Assembly (NCBI GenBank): GCA_938001995.1
Contig: CALLAV010000319.1
Span: 1-14,861, forward strand
Reading direction: 5' to 3'
From: an uncultured Amylibacter sp.
Lineage (GTDB): Bacteria; Pseudomonadota; Alphaproteobacteria; Rhodobacterales; Rhodobacteraceae
DNA: 14,861 bases
Part shown: piece after piece, positions 1-6,833 of the stretch
Layout: each line of letters starts with the position of its first letter
Numbering within the stretch: the stretch's first letter is position 1
The notes under the pieces: model-generated
What the model was told of the DNA's origin: nothing
The model's input: only the letters and a program-made list of their open reading frames with translations
Databases searched by the model: none
Program-made: the position numbers and the translations under genes

Positions 1-371
1 GTGTCTTTGTCTGCGACGCCGCGCAGGGTGCCATCAAGGTTGTAGGCCCAGCCGTGGTAGGGGCAGATCAGCGCCTTGTTACAAGTGCCGCGATCATCGC
101 CCACAACGCGGGAGCCGCGGTGACGGCAGAGGTTGTGGAAGGCACGGATTTCATCGTCATGGCCGCGGATCACAAGGGCGCGTTCATCGGCAATGTCTAG
201 AGTGACGTATTGGCCTGCGTCCGCGACCTCTGAGATATGGCAGACCAGCTGCCAGTGGGTGCGGAACAGAACGTCCCGTTCAAGGGTGAACAGCTCGTCG
301 GAAAAATAGGTCCACCCAGGCAGGCCCGAACGGTCCCATTCGGCTGGAATTTCGTGTTTTTCATCGAACAT
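1..371 (-). CDS. Rieske non-haem iron oxygenase, alpha subunit, N-terminal part (partial)
   Basis: This is the N-terminal 123 residues of an aromatic ring-hydroxylating dioxygenase-type alpha subunit; the rest, including the catalytic mononuclear-iron domain, lies beyond the left edge. The Rieske [2Fe-2S] ligands are complete: Cys82-x-His84 in LCRHRGSR and Cys103-x-x-His106 in CPYHGWAY, 18 residues apart. The start at 371 is chosen because GGGGAGA lies at good spacing before the ATG and the N-terminus is of normal length for the family. It lies 58 bp downstream of the aminotransferase on the same strand with no terminator visible between them, so the two are probably co-transcribed. The family covers aromatic dioxygenases and also N-demethylases and monooxygenases of glycine betaine, carnitine or stachydrine. 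The Rieske domain alone cannot separate these, so the substrate is not assigned. Confidence 0.9.
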   Translation of the reverse strand, partial: MFDEKHEIPAEWDRSGLPGWTYFSDELFTLERDVLFRTHWQLVCHISEVADAGQYVTLDIADERALVIRGHDDEIRAFHNLCRHRGSRVVGDDRGTCNKALICPYHGWAYNLDGTLRGVADKD

Positions 372-429
372 TTGATAGTCTCCCCGTCGGCTATGGAACG
401 GTTAAATGCGGTGTTGGGCAAGTGAAAAG

Positions 430-1830
430 TTAAAGATGGCCTTCGGTTTTCAGTTCTGCCGTGACCTGTTCGATCGCGGCGCGGAGCGTTTTGACGAGGA
501 AATCCACGTCTTTGCGCGTGAGCGTGAGGGGTGGTGACATGACGTTCAGGTGGCCGATGGGGCGCACCAACAGGCCCATGGCCTCCGCTGCGTTCGAAAT
601 GCGTTTGCCGATGTTTAACGCGTCTGGAAGCAGCTCTTTGGTGACTTTGTTTTTGACGTTTTCTACGCACATCATCAGCTTTTTACCGCGCACGTTGCCG
701 ACGATCTCTAGGTCGTTGAGCGTGTTCAACTGTTCCTCAAAATATGCACCAACCTCGGCTGCGTTTTGCAGCAGGTTTTCGCGTTCCATGATTTCGATGT
801 TTTTGAGCGCGGCGGCACAGCAAACAGGGTGGCCTGAATAGGTGTAGCCGCTGGCAAACCAACGGTTTTCGTCGCCTTTGGAAATGACGTCGTGGATGCG
901 GTCGGAATAGATCATTGCGCCCATGGGCAGGTAGCCAGAGGAGAGACCCTTGGCGGAGGTGATGATATCAGGAATGATGCCGAATTCAGCTTCGATCGCG
1001 AAGAAGTGGCCAAGGCGACCAAAGGCAGTGACGACCTCATCCGCCACAAACAGGATGTCGTGCTTTTGGCACACCTCCCACATGCGTTTTAGGTAGCCTT
1101 CGGGTGGGACGAGGACACCGCCAGAGGCTTGGATAGGTTCGGCAAAAAACGCGCCAACTTTGTCGGCGCCGATTTCTGCGATTTTGGCTTCGAATTCGGC
1201 AATCAGTTGGTCGGTGAAGTCGGCTTCGGTTACCCCGTCTTCAGCGCGGTAGTAGTGCGGCGCAGAAATGTGGTGGATACCGTCGCGCAGGTATTGGAAC
1301 TCTTCGACTTTGTCGGATGCTTTATTGCCGATGGACATCGTAACGAATGTGGAGCCGTGATAGGCCTGATCCCGCGCGATGACGTGGGTTTTTTCGGGGC
1401 GGCCTAGGCAATAGTTATAGAACCCAACGAGGCGATAGGCGGTGTCTACTGCGGTGGAACCACCCGTGGTAAATTGCATGTGGTTCAGATCGCCCGGTGT
1501 GAGGCTGGCGAGTTTTGCAGAGAGGAGTGCGGCGGGGCCGTTGGTCATATCCACAAATGTGGAAGAGTAGGCCAGTTCGCGCACCTGATCGGCAATGGCG
1601 TCGGCCATTTCTTCGCGGCCCAAGCCGATGTTGGTACACCACATGCCGCCGACTGCATCGAGGTAGGTTTTACCGTTCGCGTCCGTCAAATGGCAGCCTT
1701 CGCCAGAAGCGACGACCATCGCGCCATCGCGTTCCAAACTGTCGAAATGCGTCCACGGGTGCAGGTTGTGGCGTTGGTCAAGCGCGCGCAAATGCGCTTC
1801 GGCGTCGTTCAGGCGGTCTTTGGTCAACAT
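430..1830 (-). CDS. Class III (omega) aminotransferase, PLP-dependent
   Basis: A full-length 466-residue fold-type I, class III aminotransferase, resembling omega-amino acid or amine:pyruvate transaminases. PLP-site features are visible: the VADEVVTAFGR segment with Asp264 (pyridine-nitrogen partner), the Schiff-base lysine Lys294 in SAKGLSSGY, the AYHGST segment near 157, and EPIQASGGV near 231. The length is typical for the family. The frame is open for 76 codons further upstream, but the start at 1830 is preferred: AAAGGA sits 7 bp before the ATG, a promoter-like pair (1855-1883) would start transcription near 1848, and the upstream extension is low-complexity and not family-like. Amino donor and acceptor cannot be read from sequence; pyruvate is the usual acceptor in this subgroup. 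The next gene downstream is the Rieske oxygenase, suggesting joint catabolism of a nitrogen-containing compound (inference). Confidence 0.9.
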   Translation of the reverse strand: MLTKDRLNDAEAHLRALDQRHNLHPWTHFDSLERDGAMVVASGEGCHLTDANGKTYLDAVGGMWCTNIGLGREEMADAIADQVRELAYSSTFVDMTNGPAALLSAKLASLTPGDLNHMQFTTGGSTAVDTAYRLVGFYNYCLGRPEKTHVIARDQAYHGSTFVTMSIGNKASDKVEEFQYLRDGIHHISAPHYYRAEDGVTEADFTDQLIAEFEAKIAEIGADKVGAFFAEPIQASGGVLVPPEGYLKRMWEVCQKHDILFVADEVVTAFGRLGHFFAIEAEFGIIPDIITSAKGLSSGYLPMGAMIYSDRIHDVISKGDENRWFASGYTYSGHPVCCAAALKNIEIMERENLLQNAAEVGAYFEEQLNTLNDLEIVGNVRGKKLMMCVENVKNKVTKELLPDALNIGKRISNAAEAMGLLVRPIGHLNVMSPPLTLTRKDVDFLVKTLRAAIEQVTAELKTEGHL

Positions 1831-1854
1831 GCTGAAATCCTTTGTGTTGGGAAA

Positions 1855-1883
1855 AGTAGACAAGAGCCTGCCCCTGTTTTCAA
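1855..1883 (-). promoter_or_regulatory. Candidate sigma70-type promoter of the aminotransferase-Rieske unit
   Basis: Read on the minus strand: TTGAAA (1883-1878, five of six to the -35 consensus), a 17-bp spacer, then TCTACT (1860-1855, four of six to the -10). Predicted initiation near 1848 leaves a leader of about 18 nt carrying the ribosome binding site AAAGGA (1843-1838) before the ATG at 1830. A near-palindrome, CCCCTG-tttt-CAAGGG (plus strand 1871-1886), overlaps the -35 and could be an operator. This is pattern-based only. Confidence 0.4.
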
Positions 1884-1950
1884 GGGAATTAGTGCGGTTC
1901 ATGGATGGCATCCTGTGATACTTAAAATCCGCCCTATTTCTAGCCTTGGT

Positions 1951-1969
1951 TCCTAAGATGACATTAGGA
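1951..1969. promoter_or_regulatory. Inverted repeat TCCTAA-N7-TTAGGA in the divergent intergenic region
   Basis: Perfect 6-bp arms (1951-1956 and 1964-1969) separated by 7 bp, midway between the aminotransferase start (1830) and the RTX protein start (2014). Its size and spacing fit a dimeric regulator's operator, and it lies about 45 bp before the RTX start codon. No convincing -35/-10 pair for the RTX gene was found in the rest of this 183-bp gap. The binding protein is unknown. Confidence 0.35.
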
Positions 1970-2013
1970 TTTGGCTGTGATTGTCGCCTTGAAATCTTTT
2001 GAACGAGGGAATC

Positions 2014-4695
2014 ATGGTCGAAAAAGCTGAAAACACTCCCGTAGATACATCTGATCACGTTGTCGGGTCAGAGAATGACGACACCATTGCAGGTGGATAT
2101 GTCGATGCACAGGGCAATACCGTTTTTGGGGATAAAGGCGACGATCTGGTCAATGGTCACGCGGGTGAAGATACGATTAACACGGGCGATGGGAATGATC
2201 TTGCCGCTGGGGACATGGTCGGGAATGAATGGACCTTTGTAAACGGCAAATGGGTGTACAACGCTGATGCCATTTCCGGCGGAAAACCAGTTGAGCGTGA
2301 CTATGACGATGTGATTACCACGGGGTCGGGCGATGATGTGTTGTTGGGCAATGGCGGTGATGACCAACTGTTCGCGGGATCTGGCGATGATGTGGTCAAC
2401 GCAGGCACGGGCGATGATCAGGCTTATGGCGGGGACGGTAGCGACCTGCTGAACCTTGAAGACGGCGATGATCTGGGCGTTGGTGGCCGCGGTGCGGATA
2501 CAATCAACGCGGGTGATGGCAATGATATTGTCTACGGCGACTTGATGGACGGTAATATTCTGCAACCTGCCGCCGATGGATCCAATCCGACAAGTTTTGC
2601 ACAATATGACGCTTCAAATTCCGGCTGGATGGTAAGTGAGACAGATGGGGAAACCCAAATGACACAATCCGTAAGCACAGACTCTGGATCGACTTACACT
2701 GTGTCTTTTGAAGTTGCTGCAAATCTTGCTGGTGGGGCCACGTCCGCCAAGGTCGAAGTGATGTGGAACGGCGAAGTCGTCGGCGAAGTCGAAGTGACCT
2801 CTGGTGTCTACGAAAAGTTCAATATCGAAGTGCCAGGAGTGGGCGGCGACGGGGAACTAACGTTCCGCGAAGTTGCCCCAGAAGACACCGGACCAGAAAT
2901 AAACACAGACGGACCGATAGCGTTCTACAAAACAGACGCAACCATTGGCGGTGAAGAGGTCGAAGTCTCGGCCTTCGCGCCAGGTCAGGCCAAACTGTAT
3001 CAAGTGATTGACGGGCAGTTAAAAGTCTTTGACCCGAGCACAAACGAATATCAAGACGCGGGCGATCCGACGGGTTTGGGCCTGAATGCAATCGGGTTCA
3101 ATGTTGAAGATGATCTGATTTACGGCATTGCCAAAAGTGCAGGTGTGGATTCGTTGGGCAACCCTGTGGACGTGCCTGATTTGGTGATGATGGACGCTGA
3201 AGGCAACGCGTTCCGTGTCGGCGACGCACCCTACGGGGATTTCGTCGGCGACTTTGACGATAGCGGTAATTTATGGACCTTTCAAAACGGGTTGAACCGC
3301 GTAACCAAAGTGGACGTGGACAATCTGGATGCGGATGGAAATCCTCTTTCAACGAGCTTCGATCTGCCCAACAGCCTGTTTGGCGGTAAGATTTACGACA
3401 TTGCCTACAACGCTGAAGATGACTGTTTTTACGCTGTTGAAGCACCCGGCAAAAACGGTGGCAACGGCGCCGTTCACAAGATTGATCTAAGCGATGTGGA
3501 AAACGGTGGTGAACCGACAGTCACCTCGTTGCCGATCACAGGGACGCTTTTCGAAGGGGAAATGGAAACGGGCATGCCGAAAGGTGCCTATGGCGCTGTG
3601 TTCCTGGACGGTGACGGCAATTTGTACTTCGGTATGAACCGCGGAGACCACGACCTTGACGGATCCACTGGTGTGCAAGGTGGTATCTATGGCGTCGAAA
3701 TGGATTGGGAAAATGGCACAGCCTTTGCCGAGTTCATGGCCGAATCTGAAACTACCGGTCGCAATGATGGCGCGGTGGATCCCCGCGCACCCGATGCCTT
3801 TAGTGAAGTTGACACAGAAGCCACCATTCTGATCCGCAATCCAGAGGTGATTGACCAATCTGGCGGTGACGATGATCTGCGCGGCGGCGCCGGCGACGAT
3901 ATTATGTATGGCGGCGCAGGCAATGACGACATGCATGGCGGCGATGACAATGACTATCTGTCAGGAGACGCAGGCAACGACAATATGTTTGGCGGGCAAG
4001 GCGACGATGAAATGTATGGCGGCGCCGGCAATGACACCATGCACGGTGGCGACGGTGACGATGTAATCGATGGTGGCGACGGCAAAGATTTGATCTACGG
4101 CGGCGCTGGCAATGACGAAATTTCAGGCGGCGCTGGCGATGATAAGATTTACGCAGGCGCAGGCAATGACACCGTTTCAGGTGGTGACGGCAATGATCGC
4201 ATCTACACGGAAGGTGGCGATAACACCGTCTATGGAGGCGCAGGCAAAGACACGGTTGTTGGCAAGGATGGCGAAGACGAAGTGTATGGCGGTGATGGCA
4301 ATGACTTCATTATGGGCCGCGGTGGTGACGATGCCATTTATGGCGGCGCTGGCAATGACAAATTGGTCGGCGGCAAAGGCTCTGATATCATCGAAGGCGG
4401 TGCTGGCGACGATCATATGTGGGGCGGTGAATGGTCCGCAGACGGAAGCTCGGACACATTTATTGTGTCCGCAGGCAGTGGAAAAGACATGATCCACGAC
4501 TTTGAAGCAGATCACGATGTAGTTGATTTATCATCATACGGGCTGGAATTCTCTGACCTTGCCAACCTGATGACAGATAAAGGATGGGCCACCGAAATCG
4601 ACCTGAGCGGATTGGGCGGTGGGCAGGCAGGTGACAAGCTGATTCTGAAATCCATAGATCCAGACGAACTGGATGAAAGCAACTTTATCCTATGA
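2014..4695 (+). CDS. RTX calcium-binding protein, type I secretion substrate
   Basis: An acidic 893-residue secreted protein without an N-terminal signal peptide. Regions in order: an N-terminal RTX block (residues 39-65 and 103-174); a predicted beta-sandwich, carbohydrate-binding-like segment (about 186-290) with the GWMV start and ELTFRE end seen in other roseobacter RTX proteins; a core of about 300 residues (300-610) with repeated xxG(F/N)xxxxxLYGI- and DGDGNLYFG-like strands that suggest a beta-propeller of the DUF6923 sort; 21 consecutive nonapeptides (617-805); and a C-terminal tail (806-893) with DTFIVSAGSGKDMIHDF and VVDLS, typical of the region leading to the uncleaved type I secretion signal. 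There is a single cysteine (Cys471), as expected for an exported RTX protein. The ATG at 2014 follows GAGGGA; an in-frame TTG at 1999 is less likely. The exporter genes follow directly. No catalytic motif was recognised, so an adhesin, surface-layer or glycan-binding role is inference. Confidence 0.9.
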   Translation: MVEKAENTPVDTSDHVVGSENDDTIAGGYVDAQGNTVFGDKGDDLVNGHAGEDTINTGDGNDLAAGDMVGNEWTFVNGKWVYNADAISGGKPVERDYDDVITTGSGDDVLLGNGGDDQLFAGSGDDVVNAGTGDDQAYGGDGSDLLNLEDGDDLGVGGRGADTINAGDGNDIVYGDLMDGNILQPAADGSNPTSFAQYDASNSGWMVSETDGETQMTQSVSTDSGSTYTVSFEVAANLAGGATSAKVEVMWNGEVVGEVEVTSGVYEKFNIEVPGVGGDGELTFREVAPEDTGPEINTDGPIAFYKTDATIGGEEVEVSAFAPGQAKLYQVIDGQLKVFDPSTNEYQDAGDPTGLGLNAIGFNVEDDLIYGIAKSAGVDSLGNPVDVPDLVMMDAEGNAFRVGDAPYGDFVGDFDDSGNLWTFQNGLNRVTKVDVDNLDADGNPLSTSFDLPNSLFGGKIYDIAYNAEDDCFYAVEAPGKNGGNGAVHKIDLSDVENGGEPTVTSLPITGTLFEGEMETGMPKGAYGAVFLDGDGNLYFGMNRGDHDLDGSTGVQGGIYGVEMDWENGTAFAEFMAESETTGRNDGAVDPRAPDAFSEVDTEATILIRNPEVIDQSGGDDDLRGGAGDDIMYGGAGNDDMHGGDDNDYLSGDAGNDNMFGGQGDDEMYGGAGNDTMHGGDGDDVIDGGDGKDLIYGGAGNDEISGGAGDDKIYAGAGNDTVSGGDGNDRIYTEGGDNTVYGGAGKDTVVGKDGEDEVYGGDGNDFIMGRGGDDAIYGGAGNDKLVGGKGSDIIEGGAGDDHMWGGEWSADGSSDTFIVSAGSGKDMIHDFEADHDVVDLSSYGLEFSDLANLMTDKGWATEIDLSGLGGGQAGDKLILKSIDPDELDESNFIL
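2320..2535 (+). repeat. N-terminal RTX repeat block, 8 nonapeptide units
   Basis: Degenerate 27-bp units encoding eight contiguous nonapeptides of the form (T/A)GxGDDxxx (residues 103-174), with aspartates at the Ca2+-binding turn positions. Three further units (residues 39-65) lie upstream, separated by a 37-residue insert containing a WTFVNGKWVY hairpin-like stretch. RTX repeats at the N-terminus, ahead of the main domain, are less usual than the C-terminal block. Confidence 0.85.
3862..4428 (+). repeat. C-terminal RTX repeat block, 21 nonapeptide units
   Basis: Twenty-one uninterrupted 27-bp units encode nonapeptides of consensus (A/D)G(N/D)Dx(I/M)YGG (residues 617-805). The register never breaks. 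A few units have lost key residues: DDNDYLSGD, the GGDNTVYGG/AGKDTVVGK pair, and KGSDIIEGG. In this family such repeats stay unfolded in the cytoplasm, then bind Ca2+ and fold as a parallel beta-roll outside the cell. Confidence 0.95.
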
Positions 4696-4709
4696 CCCAA
4701 TCCGTTGGA

Positions 4710-4727
4710 CGCGTGGTGAAGCACGCG
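4710..4727 (+). other. Small hairpin between RTX gene and exporter gene
   Basis: CGCGTG (4710-4715), a 6-nt loop, and CACGCG (4722-4727) form a perfect 6-bp GC-rich stem in the 53-bp gap, 15 bp after the RTX stop. It is not followed by a T-run, so it is a poor intrinsic terminator. It could instead protect the 3' end of the substrate mRNA or lower expression of the exporter relative to its cargo. It may also be chance. Confidence 0.35.
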
Positions 4728-4748
4728 CCACTTTACAAGGCGTAAGCA

Positions 4749-6833
4749 GTGAAACCGATAAACCCTTTGACACAGATCAAACGGCTTGTGTTGCCATTGG
4801 TCTTGTTCAGTTTGATCACAAATCTGGCGGTCCTGGTCAGCCCAATCTACATGATGCAAGTTTTGGATCGCGTCGTGCCGAGCGGCAACCTCAACACGCT
4901 CGCACTGCTCTTGCTCGTGGCGCTGGGCGCAATCGCAACCCATGCCGTCGTGGAGTTCTTTCGCGACACTTGCTTAACGCGGGTGGCGCGATGGATAGAA
5001 ACCGTCGGTGCGCGCGCAGCACTTCGAAGTGAAGGCCAAGATCGCCAAGACGCAATCACCAATGTTGGCGAACTCGCTGCCGCATTCAAAGGCGGCTTAG
5101 CGGTCACCGCATTGAACATGCCGTGGATTCCCGTATTTCTGTTTGCCCTCATGTTGATCCATCCAATGTTCCTGGTTTTGATTGCAGGAATTGTTGGGAT
5201 CACTTGGAGCGTGTCCAAAGCCTGTGATTTTTTGACCGCGGACTCACAACGTCAATCAATGACCATTTCAAGGCAAGAAATGTCCACCTTACAGGATGCC
5301 ACAGACCACGTATTGGTTGCAGGAATTCGCGCCATTCTAGAAAATCTCACACGCCGGTTTTTCAGTCTTCAAAGCCAGCGCCACAAATTTGAGGAACAGG
5401 CAACCCGCACCAAAACGCTCCAAACTGCGAGCACTGGCTTTTTGCGCACATCTGCGCAAATTTTATCACTGACGTTGGGTGCGTTTTTGGTGGTGCAAGG
5501 GGATCTGACCGCGGGGGGGATGATCGGCGCTTCAATTATTACAGCGAAAACAATCGGTACGATCGAAGCCAGTTTAACGAGTCTGGACAGTATTAAATCG
5601 ACTTTTGTTGCCTACCGTGAACTTGGCACGCAGCTAACTGCGCAAACCCAAGCGCCGACAGAAATGCCAGAACTGTCGGGACAATTGACCGCGCAGGGCT
5701 TGATCTATCCGCGCGGTGGCGGTGCGCCACCGCGTTTGGATCGCGTGTCCGTAGATTTGCAGCCCGGTGAATGCCTAGCGATTGTCGGGGATTCGGGTAG
5801 TGGGAAAACCACACTTCTGCACGCACTTTGTGGCATTGACGCTGCGCCTATTGGCTCGGTGTTTCTGGACGAAAGTGAGGCGCGAACCTTAGGGCCTGAA
5901 ACCATCGCGCACCACATCGGTTATCTGCCGCAGCAGGCGCGATTGGTAAAAGGAACTTTGGCCGAGAATATTTCCTGTTTTGAAGAAAATCCCTCTGACG
6001 TAAAGATCGTTGAAGCGGCACGCACAGCGGGTGTGCATGGCTTGATTTCTGCACTACCCCAAGCGTATCAATCGGATATGGGCCAAGCGCCCTATTTGCT
6101 TTCGGCGGGGCAAAAACAGCGCGTGGCATTGGCACGGTCGATATACCAAAACCCTAAATACTTGTTTCTGGATGAACCCAATGCCCTGCTGGATGCAGTG
6201 GGTGAGCGGCAGTTGTGCGATACGCTCGCGGTTTTAAAATCCCGTGGCACGACCATCGTAATGGTGCTGCATCGGTCAGGTATTATGGGGCTGGCGGATA
6301 AGGTCCTGATGATGGACCAAGGTCGCATGGCCGATTACGGGCCAAGAGCCGAGGTTTTGGGCCGCATGAGTAATGGGAAACAGCGACTGAAGATTCCGTT
6401 GAATGCTGCGTCGGTCCAAGATTTGAATGACTGGATCGTGGCACAATTTTCGCGCCACACAGACCGTGAATTTTGCGCCAAAGCCGCCATGGTCGGAACC
6501 GAACTGTTTAATGCGGCGTGTTTGAATGGGCCTCAGGATGAACAGCGCAGTGGAATTTTTACCTTCCGCTTTATCAAAGAACACCTCTGCGAAGTGGTCC
6601 TGCGCGAAGAAAGACATTCGGCTGCCGCCGAGAAAATGCCAAAGATCAAATCATTGGTGGAACACCCTGAGGTTAGTATGGTGGACCTGCCATCTGATGA
6701 AATTGCGCTGGCCGTTGTGGCGCAAATGGCGGATGCGTTGAAGGTGCAAAACATCGAGGATGCGTCGTTGTTTTCTGCAGTACTGTCGAGCGACAAATCG
6801 CAGGCGAATGCGCAAACTGCGAGGCCAAATTGA
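4749..6833 (+). CDS. Type I secretion ABC exporter, PrtD type, with C-terminal extension
   Basis: Fused transmembrane and ATPase inner-membrane exporter (694 residues) that would energise export of the adjacent RTX protein. Membrane segments fall near residues 14-36, 46-70, 122-160 and 235-275, with the family hallmark SPIYMMQVLDRVVPS near 31-45. There is no N-terminal C39 peptidase domain, as expected for uncleaved RTX cargo. The ATPase has Walker A GDSGSGKTT (347-355), Q-loop YLPQQ (392-396), signature LSAGQKQR (451-458, Ala where Gly is usual), Walker B YLFLDE (471-476) and switch His508 in VLHRSG. The ATPase domain ends near 540. Usual members stop around 560-590 residues; here about 150 further residues (545-694) follow that I could not assign. 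The start is a GTG preceded by AAGG at 4737; no better start exists near the first membrane helix. The stop overlaps the next gene's ATG. Confidence 0.9.
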   Translation: MKPINPLTQIKRLVLPLVLFSLITNLAVLVSPIYMMQVLDRVVPSGNLNTLALLLLVALGAIATHAVVEFFRDTCLTRVARWIETVGARAALRSEGQDRQDAITNVGELAAAFKGGLAVTALNMPWIPVFLFALMLIHPMFLVLIAGIVGITWSVSKACDFLTADSQRQSMTISRQEMSTLQDATDHVLVAGIRAILENLTRRFFSLQSQRHKFEEQATRTKTLQTASTGFLRTSAQILSLTLGAFLVVQGDLTAGGMIGASIITAKTIGTIEASLTSLDSIKSTFVAYRELGTQLTAQTQAPTEMPELSGQLTAQGLIYPRGGGAPPRLDRVSVDLQPGECLAIVGDSGSGKTTLLHALCGIDAAPIGSVFLDESEARTLGPETIAHHIGYLPQQARLVKGTLAENISCFEENPSDVKIVEAARTAGVHGLISALPQAYQSDMGQAPYLLSAGQKQRVALARSIYQNPKYLFLDEPNALLDAVGERQLCDTLAVLKSRGTTIVMVLHRSGIMGLADKVLMMDQGRMADYGPRAEVLGRMSNGKQRLKIPLNAASVQDLNDWIVAQFSRHTDREFCAKAAMVGTELFNAACLNGPQDEQRSGIFTFRFIKEHLCEVVLREERHSAAAEKMPKIKSLVEHPEVSMVDLPSDEIALAVVAQMADALKVQNIEDASLFSAVLSSDKSQANAQTARPN

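Noticed and set aside
1831..2058. N-terminal extension of the aminotransferase by 76 residues to the first possible start
   Set aside because: It lies upstream of the predicted promoter, is unlike the family, and the ATG at 1830 has a good ribosome binding site.
2068..2604. Long antisense reading frames opposite the RTX gene (also near 3487-3936 and 4177-4515)
   Set aside because: These are shadows caused by the repeated Gly-Asp codons of the RTX repeats; they lack ribosome binding sites and family resemblance.
3862..4428. CRISPR or minisatellite-like array
   Set aside because: The 27-bp periodicity has no spacers and is fully explained by in-frame RTX nonapeptides.
6470..6560. Possible GHKL/anti-sigma-type ATP-binding N-box (VGTELFNAACLNG) in the exporter tail
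   Set aside because: The spacing from Glu to Asn is one residue short of the usual N-box, and no G1/G2 glycine boxes follow, so the likeness is superficial.
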